Shown here piece after piece: positions 7,321 to 15,567 of a stretch of 64,000 bases of DNA. Every line of letters begins with the position of its first letter. The first letter of the stretch is position 1. A program made the translations under genes and the position numbers. The DNA is from JACPUX01 sp964517465 (GTDB lineage: Bacteria; Pseudomonadota; Gammaproteobacteria; Burkholderiales; Casimicrobiaceae). The DNA lies in assembly GCA_964517465.1 (NCBI GenBank), contig CAZFEK010000023.1:1-64000 (forward strand). Direction: 5' to 3'. Under the pieces are notes generated by a model that was given only the letters and a program-made list of their open reading frames with translations, was not told the origin of the DNA and made no database searches.

Positions 7321-7854
7321 ATGTCCAGAATCGCCAAACTACCTGTCGTCATTCCGGCCAAAGTCGAAGTGACGGTGAGCGGCACCGAAATCGCCGTCAA
7401 GGGACCGCTGGGCTCGCTTGCCCATACTTTCAACTCGCTGGTCGCCATCGAGCGCGACGGTGACAAGCTGGTGTGCAAAGCTGCCAATGACAGCCGCGAG
7501 GCAAGCGCCATGTCGGGAACCGCCCGCGCTTTGGTCGCCAATATGGTCAAGGGTGTTACCGACGGATTTCAGAAGAAGCTCACCCTGGTGGGCGTGGGTT
7601 ATCGTGCCGCGGCGGCGGGCGATACCTTGAACCTGACGCTGGGCTTTTCGCACCCGGTGGCTCACAAGATGCCGCAGGGCGTGAAGGTGGAAACGCCCAC
7701 GCAAACGGAAATTCTCATCAAAGGCATCGACAAGCAGAAGGTCGGGCAGGTTGCCGCCGAGGTCCGCGCCTACCGCAGTCCCGAGCCCTACAAGGGCAAG
7801 GGCGTGCGTTATGCCGATGAAAACGTGGTCTTGAAAGAGACCAAGAAGAAATAA
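7321..7854 (+). CDS. rplF: 50S ribosomal protein L6
   Basis: 177 residues, equal to E. coli. Two repeated alpha/beta domains; the C-terminal one ends with the signature PEPYKGKGVRYADENVVLKE. L6 lies at the base of the L7/L12 stalk near the sarcin-ricin loop. Twelve bases before rplR. Confidence 0.97.
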   Translation: MSRIAKLPVVIPAKVEVTVSGTEIAVKGPLGSLAHTFNSLVAIERDGDKLVCKAANDSREASAMSGTARALVANMVKGVTDGFQKKLTLVGVGYRAAAAGDTLNLTLGFSHPVAHKMPQGVKVETPTQTEILIKGIDKQKVGQVAAEVRAYRSPEPYKGKGVRYADENVVLKETKKK

Positions 7855-7866
7855 CCGGGGTTGACG

Positions 7867-8220
7867 ATGAACAAAAAGGATTCTCGCCTCCAGCGCGCGC
7901 GCCAGACGCGTGCCCGGATCGCCCTTCAGGGCGCGGCGCGGCTCGCCGTGCACCGCACCAACAGCCACATTTACGCCCAGATCATTGCCGCCAGCGGCGA
8001 CCGGGTGCTGGCCAGCGCCTCGACCGCTGAAGCCGATCTGAGGAAGGAACTCAAATCGGGTTCCAACACCGCCGCCGCTGCCGTGGTGGGCAAGCGCATC
8101 GCCGAGCGGGCAAGAACTGCCGGCGTGGAGAGCGTGGCTTTCGACCGTAGCGGGTTTCGCTATCACGGCCGCGTCAAAGCGCTGGCCGATGCGGCCCGTG
8201 AAGGCGGACTCAAGTTCTAA
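7867..8220 (+). CDS. rplR: 50S ribosomal protein L18
   Basis: 117 residues from the ATG at 7867 (MNKKDSRLQRARQTRARI), the E. coli length; a TTG two codons earlier is possible but unnecessary. L18 is a primary 5S rRNA-binding protein. The basic N-terminus and the GFRYHGRVKALADAAREGGLKF end are characteristic. Confidence 0.96.
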   Translation: MNKKDSRLQRARQTRARIALQGAARLAVHRTNSHIYAQIIAASGDRVLASASTAEADLRKELKSGSNTAAAAVVGKRIAERARTAGVESVAFDRSGFRYHGRVKALADAAREGGLKF

Positions 8221-8232
8221 GGAAAGTCGATC

Positions 8233-8745
8233 ATGGCAAAAGTGCAGCAAAGAGAAGAGTCCAAGGACGGCCTGCGCGAGAAGATGATCAGCATCAATCG
8301 CGTCACCAAGGTGGTGAAAGGCGGCCGCATTCTGGGCTTCGCCGCTCTTACCGTGGTGGGTGACGGCGACGGCCGGGTGGGCATGGGCAAGGGCAAAGCC
8401 AAGGAAGTGCCGGTTGCGGTGCAGAAGGCGATGGAGCAGGCGCGGCGCAAGATGGTCAAGGTGCGCTTGAAAGGCGGCACCTTGCATCACACCGTCGAGG
8501 GTCGTCATGGCGCCACCAAGGTGTTCATGCAGCCGGCCTCCGAGGGTACCGGCATCATCGCCGGCGGTCCGATGCGCGCGGTGTTCGAGGTCGTCGGTGT
8601 GACCGACATCCTGGCCAAGTGTCACGGGTCCACCAATCCCTACAACCTGGTGCGCGCCACGATCAACGCGCTTGAGGCGTTGTCTTCGCCGTCCGAGATC
8701 GCCGCCAAGCGGGGCAAGACGGTCGAAGAGATTCTGGAGGCCTGA
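8233..8745 (+). CDS. rpsE: 30S ribosomal protein S5
   Basis: 170 residues (167 in E. coli). The S5 double-stranded RNA-binding domain is visible as LREKMISINRVTKVVKGGR, followed by VGDGDGRVGMGKGKAKEVP. S5 forms the mRNA entry site with S3 and S4 and affects decoding accuracy. Five bases before rpmD. Confidence 0.97.
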   Translation: MAKVQQREESKDGLREKMISINRVTKVVKGGRILGFAALTVVGDGDGRVGMGKGKAKEVPVAVQKAMEQARRKMVKVRLKGGTLHHTVEGRHGATKVFMQPASEGTGIIAGGPMRAVFEVVGVTDILAKCHGSTNPYNLVRATINALEALSSPSEIAAKRGKTVEEILEA

Positions 8746-8750
8746 GCAAG

Positions 8751-8933
8751 ATGAGCGCCAAGACGATCAAAGTCACGCAAGTCAAGAGCGTGATCGGCAC
8801 CAAGAAAGAGCACCGCGCCTGTGTGCGCGGCCTGGGCTTGAAGCGCATTCGCCATACCGTGGAAGTCGCGGACACGCCAGAGAACCGCGGCATGATCTCG
8901 CGGGTGTATTACCTGGTCAGTGTCTCCGAGTAA
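8751..8933 (+). CDS. rpmD: 50S ribosomal protein L30
   Basis: 60 residues (59 in E. coli): KTIKVTQVKSVIGTKKEHRA and GLGLKRIRHTVEVADTP are family signatures. A small globular protein on the 50S surface, absent from some bacterial groups but standard in Proteobacteria. Ten bases before rplO. Confidence 0.95.
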   Translation: MSAKTIKVTQVKSVIGTKKEHRACVRGLGLKRIRHTVEVADTPENRGMISRVYYLVSVSE

Positions 8934-8943
8934 GGAAGAGGCG

Positions 8944-9378
8944 ATGGAACTCAATTCGATCAAGCCGGCCGCCGGCTCCAAGAAAGCGCGGCGCCGTGTC
9001 GGGCGCGGTATCGGCAGCGGTCTGGGCAAAACCGGTGGCCGCGGCATGAACGGCCAGAAGTCGCGCAGCGGCGGTTTTCACAAAGTCGGCTTTGAGGGCG
9101 GTCAGATGCCTCTGCAACGCCGCTTGCCCAAGCGCGGATTTGTTTCGCTGACTCGGTCGGACGTGGCCGAGGTGCGGCTCTCGGACCTTCAACGCCTGCC
9201 GATCGAGATCTTTGATTTGCTCGCCCTGAAGCAAGCGGGTGTCGTCCCCAGCTTGGCGACTGGCGCCAAAGTGATCAAGAGCGGCACGCTCGAGAAAGCG
9301 GTCAAGGTGCAGGGCTTGTCTCTCACCAAGGGCGCGCGCGCGGCCATCGAAGCGGCCGGCGGAGCGGTGCTCGAATAG
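8944..9378 (+). CDS. rplO: 50S ribosomal protein L15
   Basis: 144 residues from the ATG at 8944 (MELNSIKPAAGSKKARRRVGRG), exactly the E. coli length; an upstream in-frame GTG (8920) would overlap rpmD. The glycine- and arginine-rich N-terminal extension (GIGSGLGKTGGRGMNGQKSR) threads through 23S rRNA. Followed by secY after 25 bases. Confidence 0.96.
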   Translation: MELNSIKPAAGSKKARRRVGRGIGSGLGKTGGRGMNGQKSRSGGFHKVGFEGGQMPLQRRLPKRGFVSLTRSDVAEVRLSDLQRLPIEIFDLLALKQAGVVPSLATGAKVIKSGTLEKAVKVQGLSLTKGARAAIEAAGGAVLE

Positions 9379-9403
9379 GCTGCCGAACAAGCGAAGACGA
9401 ATC

Positions 9404-10741
9404 TTGGCCAACCCCATCAATCCTGCACTCAAAGCCGGAAGCCGCTACGCTGATTTGAAGCGACGGCTTTGGTTCCTGCTGGGCGCCCTCGTGGTGTACC
9501 GGATCGGCACGCACATTCCCGTGCCCGGAATCAACGCCAGCGTGCTCGACGAATTGTTTCGGCAGAACCAGGGCGGCATCCTGGGGCTGTTTAATGTCTT
9601 TTCCGGCGGAGCGATGCAGCGGTTTTCGCTCTTCGCGTTGGGCATCATGCCCTACATCTCGGCGTCCATCATCATGCAGCTCGCCGCGGTGGTGGTCCCC
9701 TCGCTCGAGGCCATGAAAAAAGAAGGCGAAGCCGGGCGGCGCAAAATCACGCAATACACGCGCTACGCAACGGTGTTCCTGGCCCTTTTCCAGGCCTTGG
9801 GAATTTCGATCGCGCTGGAGGGACAGCCCGGGCTGGTGGTCGATCCGGGTCCGGTCTTCCGCGTCGTCACTGCCTTGACCCTGGTCACCGGCACCATGTT
9901 CCTGATGTGGCTCGGCGAGCAGATTACCGAGCGTGGCCTGGGCAACGGAATTTCGTTGATCATCTTTGCAGGCATTGCCGCGGGCTTGCCGGCGGCCATT
10001 TCCGGCACCCTCGAACTGACTCGCACCGGCGCGTTTTCGATTCTGCAGGTGCTCTTCATCATCGCCCTGGTGCTGGTGGTGACGGGCTTGGTGGTCTTTT
10101 TCGAGAAGGCGCAGCGCAAGATCTTGGTCAATTACGCCAAGCGCCAGGTCGGCAACAAGATTTACGGCGGGCAGAGTTCGCATTTGCCGTTGAAAATCAA
10201 CATGGCCGGTGTGATTCCGCCCATCTTCGCCTCGAGTCTGATCCTTTTTCCGGCCACCGCTGCGAGCTGGTTTGGCCAGGGCGACGGTTCGATCTGGTTG
10301 CGAGATGTTGCGGCCACGCTTTCGCCCGGCTCACCCGTGTATCACATTCTCTACGCCGCATTGATCATCTTCTTTTGTTTCTTCTACACCGCGCTTCAGT
10401 ACAACCCGAAGGATACGGCGGAGAACCTGAAGAAGAGCGGAGCATTCATTCCGGGCTACCGGCCGGGCGAGCAAACGGCGCGGTATATCGAACGCATCAC
10501 CCTCAGGTTGACGCTGATCGGCGCGATCTACGTCACCGTGGTGTGCCTGATTCCGGAATTGTTGATCGTGAAATGGAGCGTGCCGTTCTATTTTGGCGGC
10601 ACCTCGCTGCTGATCATCGTGGTGGTGACCATGGACTTTATGGCTCAGGTTCAGGCCTACCTGATGTCGCAGCAGTATGAGAGCCTGCTCAAGAAGGTGA
10701 ATTTCAAGGGCGGCGGGAAGAGCGGATTACCGACGCGCTGA
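9404..10741 (+). CDS. secY: Preprotein translocase subunit SecY
   Basis: 445 residues with about ten membrane helices; it forms the protein-conducting channel with SecE and SecG in the inner membrane. Conserved regions include LKRRLWFLLGALVVYRIGTHIPVPG (helix 1), GLGNGISLIIFAGI and the cytoplasmic loop with the YAKRQVGNKIYGGQ segment. The only plausible start is TTG at 9404 (MANPINPALK): no ATG or GTG lies between the rplO stop and the conserved sequence, and only a weak GCGAAGACGA precedes it. Confidence 0.95.
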   Translation: MANPINPALKAGSRYADLKRRLWFLLGALVVYRIGTHIPVPGINASVLDELFRQNQGGILGLFNVFSGGAMQRFSLFALGIMPYISASIIMQLAAVVVPSLEAMKKEGEAGRRKITQYTRYATVFLALFQALGISIALEGQPGLVVDPGPVFRVVTALTLVTGTMFLMWLGEQITERGLGNGISLIIFAGIAAGLPAAISGTLELTRTGAFSILQVLFIIALVLVVTGLVVFFEKAQRKILVNYAKRQVGNKIYGGQSSHLPLKINMAGVIPPIFASSLILFPATAASWFGQGDGSIWLRDVAATLSPGSPVYHILYAALIIFFCFFYTALQYNPKDTAENLKKSGAFIPGYRPGEQTARYIERITLRLTLIGAIYVTVVCLIPELLIVKWSVPFYFGGTSLLIIVVVTMDFMAQVQAYLMSQQYESLLKKVNFKGGGKSGLPTR

Positions 10742-10743
10742 AG

Positions 10744-10962
10744 ATGGCCAAGGAAGACACCATCCAGATGCAGGGCGAGATTCTGGAGACGTTGCCCAAT
10801 GCGACGTTCCGGGTCAAACTGGAAAACGGCCACGTAGTGCTGGGGCATATATCGGGAAAGATGCGGATGCATTACATCCGTATTCTTCCGGGCGACAAGG
10901 TCACGGTGGAGCTGACGCCGTATGACCTGTCCCGGGCGCGGATCGTATTCCGCGCCAAGTAG
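10744..10962 (+). CDS. infA: Translation initiation factor IF-1
   Basis: 72 residues forming an OB fold: MAKEDTIQMQGEILETLPN and the ISGKMRMHYIRILPGDKV core. IF-1 blocks the A site and stimulates IF-2 and IF-3. It lies between secY and rpmJ, the usual betaproteobacterial place (E. coli has infA elsewhere). Only two bases separate it from secY, so coupling is likely. Confidence 0.97.
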   Translation: MAKEDTIQMQGEILETLPNATFRVKLENGHVVLGHISGKMRMHYIRILPGDKVTVELTPYDLSRARIVFRAK

Positions 10963-10987
10963 TGGCAGGGCAGCGAAAGGAAAGGCG

Positions 10988-11101
10988 ATGAAAGTACTGG
11001 CTTCGGTGAAAAAGATTTGCCGCAAATGCAAGATTATCCGGCGCAACCGCGTGGTGCGCGTGATTTGTACCGATCCCCGGCACAAACAGCGCCAGGGTTG
11101 A
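10988..11101 (+). CDS. rpmJ: 50S ribosomal protein L36 (zinc form)
   Basis: 37 codons read from the ATG at 10988: MKVLASVKKICRKCKIIRRN, then RVVRVICTDPRHKQRQG and TGA at 11099-11101. It has the zinc ligands Cys11, Cys14, Cys27 and His32, so it is the zinc-binding form. L36 closes the 50S near the sarcin-ricin loop. AAAGGAAAGGCG lies immediately upstream of the ATG. Easy to miss because of its size. Confidence 0.95.
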   Translation: MKVLASVKKICRKCKIIRRNRVVRVICTDPRHKQRQG

Positions 11102-11134
11102 CCTCATTGACTAGGTAAATGGGTAGGTAGCGAG

Positions 11135-11497
11135 ATGGCCCGTATTGCAGGCGTAAACATTCCCAACCACCAGCATGCCGAGATTGCGCTCACCGCAATT
11201 TACGGCGTCGGTCGTTCCCGTGCGCGCAAGATTTGCGAAGCCGCGGGCGTGGGGTACTCCACCAAAATGAAAGATTTGTCCGACGCGGAAATGGATCGTC
11301 TGCGCGAAGCGGTTGGCAAGTTCACCGTGGAAGGCGACTTGCGGCGCGAAGTGACGATGAGCATCAAGCGGCTCATGGATCTGGGCTGCTATCGCGGCGT
11401 GCGGCACCGCAAGGGGCTGCCCGTGCGCGGCCAGCGCACGCGCACCAACGCCCGCACCCGCAAGGGCCCGCGCAAAGTGGTCCGCAGCACGAAGTAA
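11135..11497 (+). CDS. rpsM: 30S ribosomal protein S13
   Basis: 120 residues (118 in E. coli): MARIAGVNIPNHQHAEIALTAIYGVG and the C-terminal RGVRHRKGLPVRGQRTRTNARTRKG tail that reaches the P-site tRNA. First gene of the alpha unit, 33 bases after rpmJ. In E. coli an S4-binding pseudoknot covers this start; there is too little space here to judge whether it exists. Confidence 0.97.
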   Translation: MARIAGVNIPNHQHAEIALTAIYGVGRSRARKICEAAGVGYSTKMKDLSDAEMDRLREAVGKFTVEGDLRREVTMSIKRLMDLGCYRGVRHRKGLPVRGQRTRTNARTRKGPRKVVRSTK

Positions 11498-11509
11498 AGG
11501 AAACCAGGC

Positions 11510-11899
11510 ATGGCTAAAGCACAGGTCAGAACGCGGAAGAAGGTCAAGAAGAACATCTCGGAGGGCATTGCCCACATTCACGCCTCGTTCAACAACACCA
11601 TCATCACCATCACCGATCGCCAGGGGAATGCCCTTTCCTGGGCGACCTCCGGTGGCGCGGGCTTCAAGGGATCGCGCAAGAGCACGCCTTTTGCGGCGCA
11701 GGTGGCGGCCGAATCGGCGGGCCGCGCAGCCCAGGAGTGTGGGGTCAAGAACCTCGAGGTGCGCATCAAGGGCCCCGGCCCCGGCCGTGAATCCGCGGTG
11801 CGGGCGCTCAACGCCCTGGGCCTCAAAATCACCAGCATCGCGGACGTGACTCCGATTCCGCACAACGGTTGCCGCCCGCCGAAGCGGCGCCGCGTTTGA
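11510..11899 (+). CDS. rpsK: 30S ribosomal protein S11
   Basis: 129 residues, equal to E. coli. GIAHIHASFNNTIITITDRQGN and the C-terminal DVTPIPHNGCRPPKRRRV are signatures. S11 lies on the 30S platform near the Shine-Dalgarno helix. The NG pair in PHNGC is the site of isoaspartate formation in E. coli S11. Confidence 0.97.
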   Translation: MAKAQVRTRKKVKKNISEGIAHIHASFNNTIITITDRQGNALSWATSGGAGFKGSRKSTPFAAQVAAESAGRAAQECGVKNLEVRIKGPGPGRESAVRALNALGLKITSIADVTPIPHNGCRPPKRRRV

Positions 11900-11932
11900 T
11901 AAAACCGAGCACCCGGCAAAGAGGATAGCAAA

Positions 11933-12556
11933 GTGGCACGTTATATTGGTCCCAAATGCAAGCTAGCGCGACGGGAAGGCACCGACCTTTTCCTGAAAAG
12001 CGCGCGTCGATCACTCGACTCCAAATGCAAGCTCGATACGGCTCCTGGTCAGCATGGCCAGAAGTCAGGGCAGCGCATTTCCGAATATGGCAGTCAGTTG
12101 CGCGAAAAGCAGAAGCTGCGCCGCATCTACGGCCTCCTGGAGCGGCAATTCCGTCGCACCTTTGCCATGGCTGCGCGGCGCAAGGGGTCGACCGGCGAAA
12201 ACCTGCTCCAGGTTCTGGAATCTCGCCTGGACAACGTCGTCTATCGCATGGGCTTCGGCTCCACCCGCGCCGAGGCGCGGCAGCTCGTCACCCACGGCGC
12301 CATCGAAGTGAACGGCAAGAAGCTCAACGTTCCCTCGGCGCTGTTGCGGCCCAATGACGTCGTCTCGGTGCGCGAGCGGGCAAAGACCCAGCTTCGCATC
12401 ACGGACGCCGTGCAGCTCGCCGAAAAGAACGGCTTCCCGAGCTGGGTGGAAGTCGACGTGAAGAAGTTGCAGGGCGTGTTCAAGCAGTTACCCGACCGCT
12501 CCGAGTTCGCGCACGACGTGAATGAGAACATGGTGGTCGAACTTTATTCGAAGTAA
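11933..12556 (+). CDS. rpsD: 30S ribosomal protein S4
   Basis: 207 residues (206 in E. coli), starting at GTG 11933 after GAGGATAGCAAA. The S4 RNA-binding domain is seen in LDNVVYRMGFGSTRAEARQLVTHGAIEVNGK. S4 nucleates 30S assembly, affects accuracy with S5, and in E. coli represses the alpha operon. The N-terminus carries basic residues and cysteines (KCKLARREGTD, SKCKLDTAPG). Confidence 0.97.
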   Translation: MARYIGPKCKLARREGTDLFLKSARRSLDSKCKLDTAPGQHGQKSGQRISEYGSQLREKQKLRRIYGLLERQFRRTFAMAARRKGSTGENLLQVLESRLDNVVYRMGFGSTRAEARQLVTHGAIEVNGKKLNVPSALLRPNDVVSVRERAKTQLRITDAVQLAEKNGFPSWVEVDVKKLQGVFKQLPDRSEFAHDVNENMVVELYSK

Positions 12557-12584
12557 TCAGGCTGCCTAGGCACAAGGAAGTCAT

Positions 12585-13562
12585 ATGCAGAGCAACGCAT
12601 TTCTAACGCCGCGCAATATCGACGTGCAAAGCACGTCCCCGTTCCATGCCAAAGTGGTGATGGAGCCTTTCGAGCGTGGTTTCGGCCACACGCTCGGCAA
12701 TGCCCTGCGTCGGGTGCTGCTGTCGTCGATGCCCGGATGGGCGCCCACCGAAGTGACCATATCCGGCGTCTTGCACGAGTATTCCGCAATCGACGGCGTG
12801 CAGGAAGACGTGGTGGACATCCTGCTCAATCTCAAGGGCGTGGTGCTGAAGCTGCACAATCGCGACTCGGCACTGCTGCGCTTGGTGAAGTCCGGGGAGG
12901 GGCAGGTTACCGCCGCCGACATCGAGCTCACCCATGATGTCGAGATCATCAACCCCGAGCATGTCATAGCCCACCTCACCGCGGGCGGCAAACTCGAGAT
13001 GGAAATCAAGGTTGAGCGCGGTCGGGGGTACCAGCCCGCCACTTCGCGCCCCAAGTCCGAATCGGCGCGCAGCATCGGCCGCATCATGCTCGACGCATCC
13101 TACAGCCCGGTGACTCGGGTCAGCTACGCGGTCGAGAGTGCTCGGGTGGAACAGCGCACCGATCTCGACAAGCTGGTGATGGACATCGAAACCAACGGCG
13201 CCATCGAGCCCGAGCACGCGATCCGCTATGCGGCGTCCATTCTGGTGGAGCAGCTGTCGGTTTTTGCCGATCTGCAAGGCACCGCCGCTCCGGTGGAGAG
13301 CCGTTCGGTCCAGCAGGTCGACCCCATCCTCCTGCGCCCGGTGGATGATCTCGAGCTCACCGTTCGTTCGGCCAACTGCCTAAAGGCCGAAAATATTTAC
13401 TATATCGGCGATCTCATTCAGCGCACCGAGAACGAGTTACTGAAAACTCCCAACCTTGGTCGAAAATCGCTCAATGAGATCAAAGAAGTGCTCGCCTCCC
13501 GTGGTCTTTCTCTCGGCATGAAGCTGGAGAACTGGCCGCCGGCGAACCTCGAGAAACCCTAA
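12585..13562 (+). CDS. rpoA: DNA-directed RNA polymerase subunit alpha
   Basis: 325 residues (329 in E. coli). N-terminal dimerisation domain about 1-230 (FERGFGHTLGNALRRVLLSSMPG), a short linker, and the C-terminal domain about 245-315 that contacts UP elements and activators (LTVRSANCLKAENIYYIGDL, containing the DNA-binding arginine, and LGRKSLNEIKEVL). Start ATG at 12585, 28 bases after rpsD. Confidence 0.98.
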   Translation: MQSNAFLTPRNIDVQSTSPFHAKVVMEPFERGFGHTLGNALRRVLLSSMPGWAPTEVTISGVLHEYSAIDGVQEDVVDILLNLKGVVLKLHNRDSALLRLVKSGEGQVTAADIELTHDVEIINPEHVIAHLTAGGKLEMEIKVERGRGYQPATSRPKSESARSIGRIMLDASYSPVTRVSYAVESARVEQRTDLDKLVMDIETNGAIEPEHAIRYAASILVEQLSVFADLQGTAAPVESRSVQQVDPILLRPVDDLELTVRSANCLKAENIYYIGDLIQRTENELLKTPNLGRKSLNEIKEVLASRGLSLGMKLENWPPANLEKP

Positions 13563-13572
13563 GGAAGAGAGT

Positions 13573-13592
13573 GCCGGCGCCGAAGCGCCGGC
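13573..13592 (+). other. Hairpin between rpoA and rplQ
   Basis: GCCGGCGC (13573-13580), loop CGAA, GCGCCGGC (13585-13592): a perfect 8-bp GC stem eleven bases after the rpoA stop and 28 before rplQ. No T-run, so not an intrinsic terminator. It could be a processing or stability element setting rpoA and rplQ mRNA levels separately. Confidence 0.5.
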
Positions 13593-13619
13593 GAATGAGA
13601 AGCCAGAAAGGGCAGTGCC

Positions 13620-14015
13620 ATGCGTCACCGTCACGGACTCCGCAAACTGAACCGCACCAGCAGTCATCGCTTGGCGATGCTGCGCAATATGACCAATTCG
13701 CTTTTGCGTTACGAAGCAATCAAGACGACTTTGCCCAAGGCCAAAGAGCTGCGGCGCGTGGTCGAGCCGATGATTACCCTTGGCAAGAAGCCGACGCTGG
13801 CGAATCGGCGCCTGGCCTTCAACCGCCTGCGTGACCGCGAAATGGTAGTCAAGCTGTTCGATGAGCTTGGGCCTCGCTTCGCCAAGCGCCCTGGCGGCTA
13901 CTTGCGCATCCTGAAGTGCGGTTTCCGAGTGGGCGACAACGCCCCCATGGCTTTCGTCGAACTGCTTGACCGTCCGGAACCTGTTGCCGCGGCGGAGGCG
14001 CCTGTCGCGGAATAA
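13620..14015 (+). CDS. rplQ: 50S ribosomal protein L17
   Basis: 131 residues (127 in E. coli), starting MRHRHGLRKLNRTSSHRLAMLRNM, the conserved N-terminus. L17 contacts the nascent-chain exit region. Its C-terminus has an Ala/Glu/Pro tail (EPVAAAEAPVAE) of a kind common in betaproteobacterial L17. Last gene of the cluster, directly followed by a strong terminator. Confidence 0.96.
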   Translation: MRHRHGLRKLNRTSSHRLAMLRNMTNSLLRYEAIKTTLPKAKELRRVVEPMITLGKKPTLANRRLAFNRLRDREMVVKLFDELGPRFAKRPGGYLRILKCGFRVGDNAPMAFVELLDRPEPVAAAEAPVAE

Positions 14016-14037
14016 GCGCGCAGCCCTGAGAACACCG

Positions 14038-14072
14038 GCCCCCGGCGGAGCGATCCGCCGGGGGCTTTGTTT
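14038..14072 (+). terminator. Rho-independent terminator of the ribosomal cluster
   Basis: Perfect 12-bp stem: left arm 14038-14049 (GCCCCCGGCGGA), GCGA tetraloop of the stable GNRA type, right arm 14054-14065 (TCCGCCGGGGGC), followed by TTTGTTTTATTT. It lies 23 bases after the rplQ stop and is the clearest transcription end in the first 15 kb. Confidence 0.92.
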
Positions 14073-14385
14073 TATTTGCATGGCGAAGTGCTTTGCGTTT
14101 AACCTGGAAACGGCAGTTGGCCGCTTTGGGCGATTGGAAAGAGGTTGAGGATGAAAGAGCTTTGATTGTTTTCGTCGCTCACCCCGGGGGTGGGCCGCTC
14201 GCAGCGCATAGCGCGCACCGGACTTGGCGATGCGGCGTTGCAAATCCCCGGGAGGGGTCTAGCCTCGCTGCGGTGTGCGCCTTGCCTCGCCTGCGCTGGC
14301 ACGAACTTCGCGCTGCATCCAACCGCCGTTTCTAGGATAATTGAAAAGCTGCCGCGGACTTTGGGCGCGGCCTCGGGGTTTACTC
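14073..14385 (+). other. Intergenic stretch upstream of galE without a recognisable gene
   Basis: About 310 bases between the rplQ terminator and galE. Short open frames here have neither conserved sequence nor a convincing ribosome-binding site. It contains a 13-bp palindrome CACCCCGGGGGTG (14180-14192) and a GATAAT (14336-14341) that could be a -10 box for galE, but no convincing -35 is correctly spaced. No tRNA or known RNA was recognised. Confidence 0.5.
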
Positions 14386-15396
14386 ATGCGCATACTCGTC
14401 ACCGGCGGTGCCGGTTACATCGGCTCGCACACTGCGGTCTTGCTCTTGCAGGCTGGCCACGAAGTGGTCATTCTCGACAATTTGTGCAACAGCAGTGCAG
14501 CGATGATCGATCGCATCGGGCGCATCGCCGGCGTTTTGCCGCGGTTCTTGCACCTCGATCTGTGCGATCGCAACCGCCTGGAAGCAGAACTCGCCGCTGC
14601 GGCCCCGCAAGCGGTATTACATTTCGCTGCGCTCAAAGCGGTGGGCGAATCGGTGGCGCGCCCGCTGGCTTATTATCAAAACAACCTGCATGGCACGCTC
14701 AATCTGCTGGAAGTGCTCGATGCGCTGGGTGTGCGGCTGTTTGTTTTTTCTTCTTCAGCCTGCGTGTATGGTGATCCTGTCCGGCTGCCCCTCACTGAAG
14801 ACGCGCCCCTGGCGCCGACCAGTCCTTACGGGCGCAGCAAATCGATCATCGAGCAAATGCTCGCCGACCTGCAGCTTGCAGAGCCAGCTTGGCGTATCGC
14901 TTGCCTGCGCTACTTCAACCCCGTGGGGGCGCATCCGAGCGGATTGATCGGTGAAAACCCGCGCGGCGTGCCCAATAACCTGGCCCCCTATATCGCCCAG
15001 GTTGCTGCGGGCAAGCGAGAGCGCCTGCAAGTATTCGGCGCCGACTACCCCACGCCGGACGGCACGGGAGTGCGCGACTACCTGCATGTCATGGATCTCG
15101 CCGCAGGCCACTTGGCCGCGCTCGATTATCTCCTTGCCGGCGGCTCTTCGCTGACGGTGAACCTCGGCACCGGGCGCGGCTATTCGGTGCTGGAGCTCGT
15201 CGCAGCTTTCGAGAAGGCGAGCGGGAAGCGCATTCCGTTTGAAATCGTATCGCGCCGACCGGGAGATATCGCGACCTGTTTCGCCGATGCGAGTCTGGCG
15301 AAGTCGGCCTTGCACTGGCAGGCCCGGCGCAGCCTCGAGGAGATGTGCGTCGACGCCTGGCGCTGGCAAGCACACCACCCCAACGGACTGGAGTAG
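14386..15396 (+). CDS. galE: UDP-glucose 4-epimerase
   Basis: 336 residues from the ATG at 14386 (MRILVTGGAGYIGSHTAVLL); 15 residues upstream of it in the same frame are not conserved. It is an extended short-chain dehydrogenase: NAD-binding GGAGYIGS near the N-terminus, the catalytic Ser in FSSSACVYG and the Tyr-Lys pair in SPYGRSK. It interconverts UDP-glucose and UDP-galactose, feeding lipopolysaccharide and exopolysaccharide synthesis. No sugar genes adjoin it, so the exact nucleotide-sugar preference (Glc or GlcNAc) cannot be settled. Confidence 0.93.
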   Translation: MRILVTGGAGYIGSHTAVLLLQAGHEVVILDNLCNSSAAMIDRIGRIAGVLPRFLHLDLCDRNRLEAELAAAAPQAVLHFAALKAVGESVARPLAYYQNNLHGTLNLLEVLDALGVRLFVFSSSACVYGDPVRLPLTEDAPLAPTSPYGRSKSIIEQMLADLQLAEPAWRIACLRYFNPVGAHPSGLIGENPRGVPNNLAPYIAQVAAGKRERLQVFGADYPTPDGTGVRDYLHVMDLAAGHLAALDYLLAGGSSLTVNLGTGRGYSVLELVAAFEKASGKRIPFEIVSRRPGDIATCFADASLAKSALHWQARRSLEEMCVDAWRWQAHHPNGLE

Positions 15397-15437
15397 GCGA
15401 GCCGGCCATCCGGGCGGACCCTCGTGCACAAAGGGAA

Positions 15438-15514
15438 TGGTCGGGGTGAGAGGATTTGAACCTCCGACTCCTGCGTCCCGAACGCAGTACTCTACCAGGC
15501 TGAGCTACACCCCG
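15438..15514 (-). tRNA. proK: tRNA-Pro (anticodon CGG)
   Basis: 77 nt on the minus strand. Acceptor stem CGGGGTG (15514-15508) pairs with CACCCCG next to discriminator A and an encoded CCA (15440-15438). The anticodon arm is CTGCG, loop TTCGGGA, CGCAG, giving anticodon CGG for the proline codon CCG. The T arm contains GGTTCAAATCC. It lies 53 bases downstream of ispB on the same strand, and its 3' end is 41 bases from the end of convergent galE. Confidence 0.97.
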
Positions 15515-15567
15515 AGGCGGCGCATCGAATCGTGCCAATGCGCGGAACAGTCGTCGGAACCGAGAAG

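Noticed and set aside
14180..14192. CACCCCGGGGGTG palindrome upstream of galE
   Set aside because: Alone, about 200 bases from galE and unlinked to a promoter; too little for an operator claim.
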